From the NCBI GenBank assembly GCA_002331385.1, contig DCYB01000013.1, positions 248,001-312,000 on the forward strand: a stretch of 64,000 nt of DNA, given 5' to 3'. Every line of letters begins with the position of its first letter. Positions within the stretch are counted from its first letter, which is position 1. The position numbers were made by a program, and so were the translations under genes. This DNA comes from Comamonadaceae bacterium UBA2121. GTDB lineage: Bacteria; Pseudomonadota; Gammaproteobacteria; Burkholderiales; Burkholderiaceae_C. Under the pieces are notes generated by a model. That model did not search any database. It was not told where the DNA came from and was given only the letters and a program-made list of their open reading frames with translations. Shown piece by piece: positions 17,997 through 26,961 of the stretch.

Positions 17997-18824
17997 CTAT
18001 GCGGCCATGGCCAGCCGCTGTTTCGGGGTAATTCCGCCCAAGGCCATGTTCGGGCGTTCATGGTTGTAGCGCCACATCCATTGCGTGGCGAACTCCCGCA
18101 CCTCGTCGAGGTCGCTCCAATAATACTGGGACAGCCACTCGTAGCGAACCGTTCTGTTGAAACGCTCCACGTACGCATTCTGTTGGGGCTTGCCTGGCTG
18201 GATGTGTTCAATGCGAATGTCCTGGCAACTGGCCCAATTCAGCAGTGTGACACTGATGTACTCAGGCCCGTTGTCACAACGAATCACTTTGGGCTTACCA
18301 CGCCAAGCCATGATCTGCGTGAGCACCCGGATCACCCGATACGATGGCAGTGAGAAGTCCACCTCGATGCCCAGCGCCTCGCGGTTGAAGTCATCGATCA
18401 CATTGAGCAACCGGATGCTGCGCCCACCCTCCAGTTGGTCATGCATGAAGTCCATCGACCAGACCTCGTTGCAGGTTTCTGGCACCGTCAGAGGTTCAGG
18501 TTTTTCACGCACCAAACGCTTGCGGGGCTTGATGCGCAGATTCAGCTCCAACTCCCGGTAGACGCGGTAAACACGCTTGTGATTCCATCGTAAGCCTCGC
18601 ACATTGCGCAGGTAAAGGAAGCAAAGGCCAAAGCCCCAGTTGCGATTGTTGTCAGTCAGGCGCAGCAGCCACTGGGCGATCTCATCGTCCTCAATGCTGC
18701 GGCGAACCACGTAGCGATAGCAGGCTTGGCTGATCTGAAACGCTTGGCAGGCTGCCTTGATCGACACGCCTTGCTGCTGAACTGCTTGATGAGCCATCTC
18801 ACGTCGGCGAGATGGCTTCACCAC
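17997..18824 (-). CDS. IS407-like transposase OrfB (DDE integrase core)
   Basis: 275 aa. It carries the HTH_21 region AACQAFQISQACYRY, then the rve core with VWSMDFMHDQ (first Asp), KVIRCDNGPEY (second Asp) and PQQNAYVERFNRTVRYEWL (catalytic Glu). It overlaps orfA by 7 bp, the usual arrangement for programmed -1 frameshifting into an OrfAB transposase. It appears intact. Confidence 0.9.
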   Translation of the reverse strand: MVKPSRRREMAHQAVQQQGVSIKAACQAFQISQACYRYVVRRSIEDDEIAQWLLRLTDNNRNWGFGLCFLYLRNVRGLRWNHKRVYRVYRELELNLRIKPRKRLVREKPEPLTVPETCNEVWSMDFMHDQLEGGRSIRLLNVIDDFNREALGIEVDFSLPSYRVIRVLTQIMAWRGKPKVIRCDNGPEYISVTLLNWASCQDIRIEHIQPGKPQQNAYVERFNRTVRYEWLSQYYWSDLDEVREFATQWMWRYNHERPNMALGGITPKQRLAMAA

Positions 18825-19084
18825 TTTTTTGCGAGAGCCTCCGAGACGATCTCAGCCTTGATCTTCTCCTCGACGTACATCTTGCGAAGCCGACGGTTCT
18901 CCTCCTCCAACTCCTTCATGCGCGCCATAAGCGATGCATCCATGCCGCCGAACTTGGCCCTCCACTTGTAAAACGTTGCCGAGCTGATGCCCAGTTCCCG
19001 GCACAGCTCTGGAACCGTCAGACCAGCTTCCGCTCGCTTGAGCGCATCGATGATCTGGCTGTCTGTGAAACGTGATTTCTTCAT
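18818..19084 (-). CDS. IS407-like transposase OrfA
   Basis: 88 aa. The helix-turn-helix (MKKSRFTDSQIIDALKRAEA, LCRELGISSATFYKWRAKFGG) is followed by a leucine-zipper segment (KELEEENRRLRKMY) and EIVSEALAKKW, as in IS407/IS511-type OrfA proteins. It appears intact and could pair with OrfB by frameshifting. Confidence 0.9.
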   Translation of the reverse strand: MKKSRFTDSQIIDALKRAEAGLTVPELCRELGISSATFYKWRAKFGGMDASLMARMKELEEENRRLRKMYVEEKIKAEIVSEALAKKW

Positions 19085-19146
19085 GGTAGAGATTCTCCTG
19101 TGAGAGCCTCTACTTCTCAGGGCGTTGGATTTGCGGGGGGATTACC

Positions 19147-19197
19147 CCCTCGTATGAAGCTTGGGAAGCTGCCGTTCTACCATTGAACTACACCCGC
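19147..19197 (-). pseudogene. Truncated tRNA-Gly(CCC), 5' 51 nt only
   Basis: The minus-strand sequence begins GCGGGTGTAGTTCAATGGTA and carries the anticodon loop TTCCCAA (anticodon CCC) and variable region up to ACGAGGG, tracking E. coli tRNA-Gly(CCC) base by base with few changes. The T-loop, the 3' acceptor strand and CCA are missing: the sequence runs directly into the end of the IS407-like element. The anticodon stem has one mismatch. It cannot fold as a functional tRNA, so another Gly isoacceptor must decode GGG, or a second copy exists elsewhere. Confidence 0.8.
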
Positions 19198-19677
19198 AAA
19201 ATCAACGTCGTTGATTTCAACGTCTTTTTCGATCTAAGTCTCTGATTTTATTGGCTGCTTTCCGGAAATTGCTTTCGGGATAACAACGTCGAACCCTTTG
19301 AGAACCTGGTTAAACATACGTCCGTAGCGTAGCTTTTGGCGTAGGTTTTGGAACGTGAGTCAGTGCAGGCGCTAACCTGCGTCGAAAAAAGACAAGGGGG
19401 ATTGTACTGCGCGATTCGATGCAAGGCGGCGTGGCTACGGGCGAAATAAGTATCGGCAAAAGCTGCGAAGTTGACACGCTCCTGCGAGGCTGCACAGCGC
19501 GTCGTGGGAAAACGTGCTGGATGTTGTAAAGCACTACAACTTCGCACCAAGTTGGTGGCACTAAGTGATGCAAGGTTGACCGGAGCAGTAACCTTAAAGG
19601 TCTGCCTGAAGTGAATTCGGAAGGATCTCGCTAGGCGAGTTGTGCCCAGAGATTGGTACGTTATTGTTTCGCTGCAA
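19198..19677. other. Intergenic region upstream of the broken tRNA
   Basis: About 480 bp with no convincing gene. It presumably held the tRNA promoter, since the tRNA is read leftwards from 19197. Open frames here lack ribosome binding sites and family resemblance. Confidence 0.45.
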
Positions 19678-19735
19678 TCCTCCCGCTTCAGCGGGGGTTT
19701 TTCTTGCAAAGCCCTGTCCAAGGCTGGTCAGGGCT
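19678..19735. terminator. Paired terminator-like hairpins
   Basis: CCCGCTTCAGCGGG followed by five T (about 19681-19701) is a good rho-independent terminator for rightward transcription. Next to it, AAGCCCTG...CAGGGCTT (19708-19735) forms a longer stem starting at the stop codon of the leftward gene, with a weaker T tract on the minus strand. Confidence 0.6.
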
Positions 19736-20051
19736 TTTGCTTTGATGCTGCTTCTGCATTGCGTTTTCGCGTGGCGGCGGCTTTTTTGGCAGACGCGGAT
19801 CGTTCAGCGGCGGTCCTGCTCGCTGAGGCAGCGCCACCTAATCTGCCCCCCTTTTTGGAGGGAGAGGTATCTACTGGCTGGCCGCGACCTGAACCCGATT
19901 TTTTGCCTCCCCCGGATTCTTTGTTGACGGTCGCCCAAGCGCGCCTCTCTGCTTCTTTCTCGCTGACTCCGCGCTTCTCATAGCTCTCTTCAATGTGCTC
20001 GGCTTGGCGTTTTTGTTTGTCTGTGTATGCGGACTTATCACCTCTTGGCAT
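19728..20051 (-). CDS. Small basic protein of the 'plasmid stabilization' type
   Basis: 107 aa. ATG 20051 has an AGGAG site. The N-terminus MPRGDKSAYTDKQKRQAEHI, with SEKEAERRAWATVNKESGGGKKSGSG, matches a widespread small protein family often labelled plasmid stabilization protein, although no partition or toxin function is shown. The tail is Lys/Ala/Ser-rich (AASASRTAAERSASAKKAAATR), like histone H1-type tails, so nucleic acid binding is plausible. Neighbours are other small stress-type proteins. Confidence 0.65.
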   Translation of the reverse strand: MPRGDKSAYTDKQKRQAEHIEESYEKRGVSEKEAERRAWATVNKESGGGKKSGSGRGQPVDTSPSKKGGRLGGAASASRTAAERSASAKKAAATRKRNAEAASKQKP

Positions 20052-20163
20052 GGCGAACTCCTAAAGGCTGTGGAGCACCGCGGCAGATTCGACTGCTTCC
20101 AATCAATTCGGACGCAAAAGAGCCCGTGCAATACGGGCTCGGGTCTATCGCAGTGCCATCACT

Positions 20164-20301
20164 TTATTGCTGCTGCTGTTCTTCCTGCTGCTTGCGCTGA
20201 TCCGGACTTTTTTGTCCTGGATTTTGCTGCTGCTGCTGATCAGGGCGCTGCTGATTCGGGTTTTGACTTGGGGTCTGATTGGGGTTTTGCGGGTTGGACA
20301 T
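20164..20301 (-). CDS. Small Gln/Asn/Pro-rich protein, 45 aa
   Basis: ATG 20301 is preceded by GGAG at 6 bp. The protein is made almost entirely of N, Q, P and K (MSNPQNPNQTPSQNPNQQ, ending QQEEQQQQ), including poly-Gln runs. It has no membrane segment and is probably intrinsically disordered. Function unknown. Confidence 0.55.
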   Translation of the reverse strand: MSNPQNPNQTPSQNPNQQRPDQQQQQNPGQKSPDQRKQQEEQQQQ

Positions 20302-20492
20302 CTCTATCTCCGTTAGATGTGCATCACGAACTGTGAGCACGAATGAATGTTAAGCATTGTCAATCGGACTGGCTGTAGGCATAGGACCCTTGAGGTGGTG
20401 GTGATCGGTGATCCTTGTGTGTCGGGCTATCAAGCACCTCTGATTGCACGTCTCGGCCCGTGGAAGCGGGTTAGTAACAAATTAATAATTCG

Positions 20493-20520
20493 TTGACAAT
20501 CATGGGGGGCAGCGTATGGT
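20493..20520 (+). promoter_or_regulatory. Sigma70-like promoter for the 59-aa protein
   Basis: TTGACA (20493-20498) and TATGGT (20515-20520) with a 16-bp spacer lie 43 bp upstream of the start codon at 20563. Confidence 0.45.
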
Positions 20521-20562
20521 CAATCAAGCTGCGCGCTTTTGTGCGGTTGACAAGGAGGTTCC

Positions 20563-20742
20563 ATGGAACAAGATCGCATATTTGCACGTGCATTTACCGA
20601 CGCCGAGCTGAGCGAGCATCGAAAGGCGTTTGGCAAAGAGCTGGATGGCAGCACGCACTCGCAGTCCAACGCACCACCCCCGCCGCCGCGCGCACCGGAT
20701 GATGAAGATACGGAGCAAGAAGAAAAGCAGCAGCAGGGCTAA
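20563..20742 (+). CDS. Small hypothetical protein, 59 aa
   Basis: ATG 20563 follows a near-perfect AAGGAGG site at 6-7 bp. The N-terminal half looks helical (RIFARAFTDAELSEHRKAFGKEL); the rest is Pro- and acid-rich (APPPPPRAPDDEDTEQEEKQQQG). It has its own promoter-like sequence and a strong terminator 35 bp downstream, so it is a monocistronic gene. Family not recognised. Confidence 0.65.
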   Translation: MEQDRIFARAFTDAELSEHRKAFGKELDGSTHSQSNAPPPPPRAPDDEDTEQEEKQQQG

Positions 20743-20777
20743 AAAAAGCTGATCCACCATGCGTGGAAGCCGTGAAG

Positions 20778-20803
20778 AAGCCGTCCAAAGGGGCGGCTTT
20801 TTT
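20778..20803 (+). terminator. Rho-independent terminator
   Basis: AAGCCGTCC-caaag-GGGCGGCTT followed by a run of T, directly after the 59-aa gene. Confidence 0.8.
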
Positions 20804-20834
20804 GCATTTCTGTGACGCGAGAATAGTCCTCGCG

Positions 20835-21059
20835 TCAGGCGGAAAGAAGCCCTTTCTTCACACCTTGCAAGCGTTCTGAAAAGCTCACCAGGGCGGCACC
20901 GTTGAGTATCCGGTCAGCCTGCTTCTGTTGCGAGTCCAGGTTAGAAATAACCGAGTCGGTTAGGTGAGGATGCTCGGCGAGCACTGCATGAATGAATGCC
21001 TTGAGAATTGCATGGGTAGCCAAGTTTCTTCCTGCTATTGATTCAATGGATGCTTCCAT
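20835..21059 (-). CDS. Hypothetical protein, 74 aa
   Basis: ATG 21059 has an AAAGG site about 5 bp upstream. The protein looks all-helical (SIESIAGRNLATHAILKAFIHAVLAEHPHL) and soluble, without signal peptide. Not recognised. It converges on the terminator of the 59-aa gene. Confidence 0.5.
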   Translation of the reverse strand: MEASIESIAGRNLATHAILKAFIHAVLAEHPHLTDSVISNLDSQQKQADRILNGAALVSFSERLQGVKKGLLSA

Positions 21060-21490
21060 ACAACCTTTCTGAAGATAGTTGAGGGTGAATCATCGTATTT
21101 GTGGGCACGAATCAATTTATGTCTTGGCGCAAGAAAGTCGTCAGTCCCGACGCTACGGCCTTGAATCGAACAAGCAGCGAACCAATCCGTCGCCGCGAGT
21201 GGTGTATATGCCGGCATACGAGGTGCGAGGGCCAACTGCTATTCGCGCAAGAGGGCGGCGGCGTCTTCAAGCCCAAGGCGGGGCTCAACTGCGATCGGCC
21301 TATGACTATTTCTGTTCAGCAGCGTTGAACAGCGGTCTCGGGCAGGGTGCGCGCCAACGTTGGTGAGGGTATGGGGAGAAGCGACTCTGTCCAGTCACGA
21401 ATATCCTTCATAATACGGCCGCGCTTGCCCTGGATGGGCGAGTGCAATGACCTGAAGGTGCCCGGCGAAGTCGTGGTGTCGTTCCAGAAC
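21060..21490. other. Intergenic region before the cobalamin riboswitch
   Basis: About 430 bp with no supported gene. It should contain the promoter of the B12 operon and that of the leftward 74-aa gene; no convincing -35/-10 pair could be picked. Confidence 0.4.
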
Positions 21491-21499
21491 GGACGTACT

Positions 21500-21690
21500 G
21501 CGCGCTGCACGGGTTAAACGGGAAGCAGGTGCGCGTGGCCGGTGGTTCATCGGTGCGCAATGCCTGCGCTGCCCCCGCAACGGTAAGTGAAATCACAGGC
21601 TCTCTGGCCCATCGCATGCTTTGCATTGCGAAGGGGCGGCCACTGCGTCCTTAGGGATGTGGGAAGGTGTAGAGCCCGGCTTTCCTGTGC
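21500..21690 (+). promoter_or_regulatory. Cobalamin (B12) riboswitch
   Basis: Conserved blocks occur in the correct order: GGGTTAAACGGGAAGCAGGTG (21511-21531), GCTGCCCCCGCAACGGTAAG (the B12 box, about 21568-21587), CCACTG (about 21642) and GGGAAGG...AGCCCGG (21661-21679). The pairing AGCAGGTG...TGCCTGC is present. It precedes a TonB receptor and B12 transport genes, the classic context. When adenosylcobalamin or another cobalamin binds, expression of the downstream operon should fall. Confidence 0.93.
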
Positions 21691-21923
21691 ATGTCTTGTC
21701 GCGCCAGGCGTTCTCTCGACATGGTCAGCAATGCGTTTCACGAGCCCGGATACCGGCCTTCGGTGACTTCGGACGTCGCGGGAGAGCGTGGGTCCGGGTT
21801 GGCTCGGAGTGTCTGCGATGCATGCAGAGCGCCTGGAGCCGTTCCGGCAGATGCTTTTGTGCGGCGTGTTGTGATGAGTTTGCCGATCCCGCGGGTGAGT
21901 GGGGTCTGCACTGGGAACGCCGC

Positions 21924-24218
21924 ATGCACACCCTTTTGACTTCGTTGGCCGCCCATCAGGGCGCGTCTTCTCCTGCCAACGTTCCAGATCTTTCCGTCGC
22001 ACGTCGCTGGCGTGCTGTGGGCGCTTCTACCGCGCTGTCAACGGCCTTGGCGCTGTTGTTGTGGGGCGGTTTACCCGGTGGCTCCTGGGCTGCGGAGCGC
22101 TCGGGCGATGTGGTGGACGCACCCAAGGCGCTGCAGGATGTGTTCGTGACCGCCACGGCGCGGCCCGAAGAGCGCGCTCGCATTGCGGCGACGACGCAGA
22201 CCATTGACCGCGCGGCGATCGAGCGCTCGGCGGCCAAATCGGTGACGGATTTGCTGGCCGAGCACGCCGTTGGTTTCTTGAGCGAATGGACGGCGGCGCA
22301 GACGTCGCTGAACCTGCGCGGCGCTTCCACAGACGGGCAAGGGCGCGACTTTCGCGGTCAGGTGGCTGTGCTGTTGAATGGGCGCCGGGCGGGCACGGCC
22401 AACCTGTCCAAGCTGAGTCTGTCGAACGTGGAGCGCATCGAGATTGTGCGCGGCCCGGCATCGGTGGTGTATGGCAGCCAGAACATGGGCGGGGTCATCA
22501 ACATCATCTTGCGAACCGGCGCAAGTGGCGGCGCAAGTGGTGGCGGTAATCGCGCCCAACTGGTAGCGGGGGAGTGGGGCCTGTGGCGCAGCGATGCGCA
22601 GATCAGCGGTGCCAACGATCATTGGGATTGGTACATCGGCGCCAATCTGGGTGGCCGTGACGACTACGAATCCGGCAGCGGCGGTTCGGAGATGAAGAAC
22701 ACGAGCTGGAAACGCCGGGGCGCCAGTGGTGCCCTGGGCTGGCAGTTGTCCGACCTGCATCGGGTCGAGCTACAAATGCGCACGGATGGCATCTACAACG
22801 CGGGCTTTCGCGGTTCTGGCGCAAACATTTACGGGCGCGACAATCGCTCCAACGAGTCTGCCGATTTGAAGTACGAAGGTGCGTTGGCGGGCGAGCGGCT
22901 GAGCTGGCTGGCCCATCTGTACACGTTCCGCGATGTGGACGAGTTCAACTGGGCGTCGCCCGTAATGCGCTCTGGAGTGAATGCGGTGCCAGGCACGGTG
23001 CGCGACTACAACCACCGTGCGCTGGAGGGCACCGGGCTGCGCCTGCAGCCGCGCGTGCGCCTCAGTGGCACCAACGATCTGCTGTTGGGTCTGGATTACG
23101 AAAAAAGCCGCTTGCGTTCCCATCGCGAGCGCGATCCCATGCCCGGTGGCCCGAGCGGGCAGGTCGCGCCTTACGACAACAACCAGACGGAGCACACGCA
23201 CGCGCTGTACTTCGAGGATGCGCAAAGCCTGTTCGATCGCCGCGTCACGCTGCGCGCTGGGGTGCGCAAGACATGGGGCGAAACGCGCTTTGACCAGACG
23301 CCCCATGTGGCCAACGTGGTCACGACGACACGCGACTACGACAAGCTGACCTGGTCCACGGGCGCGACATGGAAGGTCACCGACGACTGGAGCCTGCGTG
23401 CTGGCGCGTCCACGGGCTTTCGCGCGCCCACGGCGAGTGAGTTGTCGGCGGATTTCACAGCGGTGGGCGGTGGGCGCACGTTCGGCAACCCGAATCTCAA
23501 GCCTGAGTCCAGCCGTCAGTTCGAGGTGGGAACCACGCTCCGCCAGACGCATTGGAGGATCGATGCGGCGCTGTTCCAGAACACGATTTCCGACCGCATC
23601 ATCTCGGTGTCACGCGGCCCCAATACCAATACGTCCGACTACGCAAACAACGCCGCCAACATCGTGGCGCGTGGATTGGAACTGTCGGCCCACGCGGATG
23701 TGGGCGAACTGCTGGGACTGTCGCTGGGTAGCCAGACGCTGACGGCGTTCGGCAATGGTTACTACCACTTTGCCATGAAGGACAAGGGCGCGGCGGCCAC
23801 GGCCAACACCGACCGGGTGCAACGCATGTACCGCTACGAGGCCGCTGCGGGAGCGCGCTATGCGCGCGGCGCAGATCGCAACGAAGGCGACTGGAGCATG
23901 CAGCTCACCGCCTTGCTGCGCGGGCCGATGTGGTATGACACCGAGGAAAACTTGCTCATTCCCCAGGGCGAGCCGCGCAGCAACTGGATTCATCGCAAAG
24001 GTGCGTTCACGGTCTGGAACCTGCGTGCCGACTACCGCCTGAGCCGCAGTGTGAAGCTGTTTGGTGGCGTGAACAATCTGTTCAACCTGAACCGCCATCC
24101 GATCTTCATCGCCCAGGACCAGCGACCGTGCATTGCAAACCCCATCTTCCAGAACGGCGGATGCGGCACATCGATGCCAGGGCGTGAATGGATGGTGGGC
24201 CTGCAGGCGGACTTTTAA
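21924..24218 (+). CDS. btuB: TonB-dependent outer-membrane receptor, BtuB-like
   Basis: 764 aa from ATG 21924 (MHTLLTSLAA), about 230 nt after the riboswitch. A long N-terminal signal region ends near GGSWAAE (residue 58). A TonB-box-like segment (LQDVFVTATAR, 70-80) is followed by the plug (NLRGASTDGQGRDFRGQVAVLLNG, VERIEIVRGPASVVYGSQNMGGVINII). The rest is beta-barrel, ending with an aromatic C-terminus (GLQADF). Riboswitch and neighbours point to cobalamin or corrinoid uptake. Upstream in-frame codons are open, but the ATG gives a normal signal peptide. Confidence 0.88.
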   Translation: MHTLLTSLAAHQGASSPANVPDLSVARRWRAVGASTALSTALALLLWGGLPGGSWAAERSGDVVDAPKALQDVFVTATARPEERARIAATTQTIDRAAIERSAAKSVTDLLAEHAVGFLSEWTAAQTSLNLRGASTDGQGRDFRGQVAVLLNGRRAGTANLSKLSLSNVERIEIVRGPASVVYGSQNMGGVINIILRTGASGGASGGGNRAQLVAGEWGLWRSDAQISGANDHWDWYIGANLGGRDDYESGSGGSEMKNTSWKRRGASGALGWQLSDLHRVELQMRTDGIYNAGFRGSGANIYGRDNRSNESADLKYEGALAGERLSWLAHLYTFRDVDEFNWASPVMRSGVNAVPGTVRDYNHRALEGTGLRLQPRVRLSGTNDLLLGLDYEKSRLRSHRERDPMPGGPSGQVAPYDNNQTEHTHALYFEDAQSLFDRRVTLRAGVRKTWGETRFDQTPHVANVVTTTRDYDKLTWSTGATWKVTDDWSLRAGASTGFRAPTASELSADFTAVGGGRTFGNPNLKPESSRQFEVGTTLRQTHWRIDAALFQNTISDRIISVSRGPNTNTSDYANNAANIVARGLELSAHADVGELLGLSLGSQTLTAFGNGYYHFAMKDKGAAATANTDRVQRMYRYEAAAGARYARGADRNEGDWSMQLTALLRGPMWYDTEENLLIPQGEPRSNWIHRKGAFTVWNLRADYRLSRSVKLFGGVNNLFNLNRHPIFIAQDQRPCIANPIFQNGGCGTSMPGREWMVGLQADF

Positions 24219-24233
24219 CGCGGGGCCGGACGG

Positions 24234-25166
24234 ATGCACGCACCTGGAATGGCTCCTGCAGAACGCCGGCGTGGCCTGCTGCGCGCCGGTGTGGCGCTGG
24301 GTGCCGTGGCGCTGTGCGGCCGTGCCAAGGCCGAACCGATCCGGTTGCGCGACGCACTCGGGCGCAGCGTCACGCTGGCGGCTCCCGCGCGGCGCATCGT
24401 GACAATTTTTTCGTCCAACACCGAGTTGGTGGCCTCGCTCGGGCTGGTTGACCGCATTGTGGGCGTGGAGGATTACACGCGCTTTCCGCCAGAGGTCATG
24501 TCGTTGCCCAAGGTGGGCGGGCGTCTGGGGTTTTCCGTGGATGGGGTGGTGGCGCAGCAGCCCGATCTGGTCATCGTCACGCCCGCGCGGCAGGCTGCGC
24601 ACCAATTGGTCGACCCCATGGAACGTATTGGCGTGCCCGTCATCGTGCTGCTCAGCCGGACACTGAACGAGGTGCTCGGCAACGTGCGGCTCGTGGCGCA
24701 GGCCACGGGCGTCGCCACGCGGGGTGAGGCGTTGACGGCGCAACTGGAGCAACGCCTGGCGCGCATCGACGCGCGCATGGCAGGGCGTGCGCGCCCGCGC
24801 GCCCTGATGATCACGGGCCGCATGGGAAACGGCATGTTGCTGGTGGCGCGCCCGGGCACGTACACAGGCGAGGCCATCGTGCGCGCCGGTGCGCAACACG
24901 CCATGCCGGAGCTGGGCGCGTTGGCGCAGGTCTCGGCAGAGGCCGCGCTGGCGGCCGACCCGGACGTGTTGCTGTTTGCGGGCACGTCTCAGGCGCTGCA
25001 GGAGTTGGTGCACCGCCCCGGCTGGCGCGACATGCGCGCGGTACGGCAACGGCGCGCAACGGTCGTTTCGCGCTCCGAATTCCTCATTCCCGGGCCGCGC
25101 ACATTCGATGGTGTGGAGGCTCTGGCGCATTGGCTGGAGCGCTTGCCCGCAGGTGGCGCAGCATGA
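24234..25166 (+). CDS. btuF: Periplasmic cobalamin-binding protein, BtuF-like
   Basis: 310 aa. An N-terminal Tat-like signal (ERRRGLLRAGVALGAVALCGRAKA) is followed by the class III binding-protein fold: DALGRSVTLAAPARRIVTIFSSNTELVASLGL in the first lobe and a helical backbone linker, then LAADPDVLLFAGT in the second lobe. It lies 15 bp after btuB and its stop overlaps the permease start (ATGA), so it should deliver ligand to that permease. Confidence 0.82.
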   Translation: MHAPGMAPAERRRGLLRAGVALGAVALCGRAKAEPIRLRDALGRSVTLAAPARRIVTIFSSNTELVASLGLVDRIVGVEDYTRFPPEVMSLPKVGGRLGFSVDGVVAQQPDLVIVTPARQAAHQLVDPMERIGVPVIVLLSRTLNEVLGNVRLVAQATGVATRGEALTAQLEQRLARIDARMAGRARPRALMITGRMGNGMLLVARPGTYTGEAIVRAGAQHAMPELGALAQVSAEAALAADPDVLLFAGTSQALQELVHRPGWRDMRAVRQRRATVVSRSEFLIPGPRTFDGVEALAHWLERLPAGGAA

Positions 25167-26188
25167 CGCTGACTTATCGCCCGGCGGGGAACGCACAACC
25201 TTGGCTTGCCGCATTGGGCGTGCTGGCGCTCTGCCTTGTGCTGGCGGCCTGTGCGGGCCATCAGTGGGCGAGCCCGGGAGATTTGTGGCAAGCCCTGCAC
25301 GAAACGCACACCTTGCGTGCGCGCTTGCTGTGGGAGTGGCGCATGCCGCGTGTGCTCGCCGCGGCCTGCGTAGGCGCGTTGCTGGGACTGTCGGGTGCCG
25401 TGTTTCAGGGCGTGTTCCGCAATCCGTTGGCCGAGCCGTATCTGCTCGGCGCCTCGGGCGGCGCAGCGCTGGGCGCCACTGTGGCGCTGCTGGTGCCATT
25501 GGGCATGCCGCAATCGTGGCTGCTGCCGGTGCTGGCCTTTGGTGGCGCATGGGGTTCCACCGTGCTGGTGCTGACGGTGGCGCGCGCGGCGGGGGCGTTG
25601 GACGCGGCGGGCATGCTGTTGGCGGGGGTGGCGATGGCCGCCATGCTGGGTGCGATCCGCTCGTTTCTCATGCTGGCGCTGTCCGATGAAACGGTGAGCC
25701 TGCAAGTGGTCATGAGCTGGGTGCTGGGCGGCATTCAGACGCCGACATGGCGCGGCGTGGGCGTGCTGGTGCTGATCACCGCCGCCTGCCTGCTACTCAC
25801 GCACGCCATCGCACGCGGACTCGATCTGCTGGGTCTCGGGGATGCCACGGCGCGCAGCTTCGGCCTGGACGTGGCGCGCTTCGTGCCACGCGCCGTCCTG
25901 CTCGGCTCGTTGGTTGTGGCTGCGGCGGTGGCCTATGGGGGTCTGGTGGCCTTCGTCGGGCTGGCAGCGCCGCATATCGCCCGGTGGCTGGTGGGCCCAC
26001 GGCACGCGGCGGTACTGCCAGCCAGCGCCCTGGTGGGCGCAATTGTGGTGACACTGGCCGATGCCATGGCGCGCAGTGTGTTGCCGCCAGCGGAGGTACC
26101 GCTGGGATTGATCACGGCGATCGCAGGTGGCCCGTTCTTTATCGTGTTGCTCGCGCGGCGCTTGCGTGCGCAAGGGGGCGGCGCATGA
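25163..26188 (+). CDS. btuC: FecCD/BtuC-type ABC permease
   Basis: 341 aa from ATG 25163, overlapping the btuF stop. About ten membrane helices are visible. The family motif GALLGLSGAVFQGVFRNPLAEPYLLGASGGAALGA is at residues 70-105, and GLVAFVGLAAPHIARWLVG, the ATPase contact region, is near 260. It forms the inner-membrane channel of the B12 importer. Confidence 0.87.
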   Translation: MTLTYRPAGNAQPWLAALGVLALCLVLAACAGHQWASPGDLWQALHETHTLRARLLWEWRMPRVLAAACVGALLGLSGAVFQGVFRNPLAEPYLLGASGGAALGATVALLVPLGMPQSWLLPVLAFGGAWGSTVLVLTVARAAGALDAAGMLLAGVAMAAMLGAIRSFLMLALSDETVSLQVVMSWVLGGIQTPTWRGVGVLVLITAACLLLTHAIARGLDLLGLGDATARSFGLDVARFVPRAVLLGSLVVAAAVAYGGLVAFVGLAAPHIARWLVGPRHAAVLPASALVGAIVVTLADAMARSVLPPAEVPLGLITAIAGGPFFIVLLARRLRAQGGGA

Positions 26189-26961
26189 ACCAGAACGCCA
26201 TGCTGCACGCCGACGCGGTGCGCCTGCAACGCGGCGGCAACGTCTTGCTGCACGACATCACACTCGACTTCGGCGCCACCGGCGCGGTCGCACTGATCGG
26301 CCCGAACGGGGCGGGCAAATCCACCTTGCTGAACATTCTCTCGGGGCAATTGCAGCCCGATGCGGGCACGGTGGCGTGGCGCGGTGAGGTCCTGTCGGCC
26401 CTGAGCGAGCGCGAACGCGCCCGGCGCATCGGCTATATGCCGCAGCGTTTTGAGCCGTATTGGGACGTGACGTTGGCAGACCTGCTGGAAATGCGTTTGC
26501 AGCACCGCGATGCCGCAGAGACGGCACTGTCCAGGTCCGGCCTGTCGCACCTTGCCCGGCGGCGCTGGAGCGCGCTGTCCGGCGGCGAACGCGCGCGCGG
26601 CATGCTGGCCGCCGTGCTGGCCACCGATCCGCCTGCGTTGTTGGCCGATGAACCCGGTGCGGCGCTGGATGTGCAGCACCGGCTGGCGCTGGTCGAAGCC
26701 ATGGCCGCGCGCGGCAAGCGCCGGTTGGTCGTGGTCGTCATGCACGATCTGGACCTGGCGTTTGAATGCTTTGATCGCGTGATAGTTCTGCAGGAAGGCC
26801 GCATTGCGCTCGATGGCGCGCCCGCCGAGTTGCTGCATTCCCCCCAACTGGACGGCGTCTTTGGCGTGGATTTCCAGCGCATTGCGGCGCCGCCCGCGAC
26901 TTTGTTGCGCGCCCGACGCCGCGCCCCGGACAACGAAAGGAGCGGTACACATGCGCATTGA
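26185..26961 (+). CDS. btuD: ABC transporter ATP-binding protein, BtuD-like
   Basis: 258 aa from ATG 26185, overlapping the permease stop. Walker A GPNGAGKST is at 39-47, the Q-loop at YMPQRF, signature LSGGE at 131-135, Walker B ALLADE at 151-156, and the switch His in VVVMHDLDLA. It powers the B12/corrinoid importer with the preceding permease. The C-terminus overlaps the next gene by 11 bp. Confidence 0.9.
   Translation: MNQNAMLHADAVRLQRGGNVLLHDITLDFGATGAVALIGPNGAGKSTLLNILSGQLQPDAGTVAWRGEVLSALSERERARRIGYMPQRFEPYWDVTLADLLEMRLQHRDAAETALSRSGLSHLARRRWSALSGGERARGMLAAVLATDPPALLADEPGAALDVQHRLALVEAMAARGKRRLVVVVMHDLDLAFECFDRVIVLQEGRIALDGAPAELLHSPQLDGVFGVDFQRIAAPPATLLRARRRAPDNERSGTHAH

Larger units (their letters stand above)
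17961..19144 (-). mobile_element. IS3 family, IS407-like insertion sequence
   Basis: About 1,184 bp. The ends match as an imperfect inverted repeat beginning TAATCCCCCCG and continuing to GAGAAGTAGAG on both sides. OrfA and OrfB are intact on the minus strand. No matching direct duplication flanks it (ACGG on the left, CCCC on the right), so the present flanks were probably brought together by deletion or rearrangement. Left: HAD fragment. Right: truncated tRNA-Gly. Confidence 0.82.

Noticed and set aside
19248..19721. 157-codon minus-strand frame right of the broken tRNA
   Set aside because: No ribosome binding site, no family resemblance, and it spans hairpin and likely promoter DNA.
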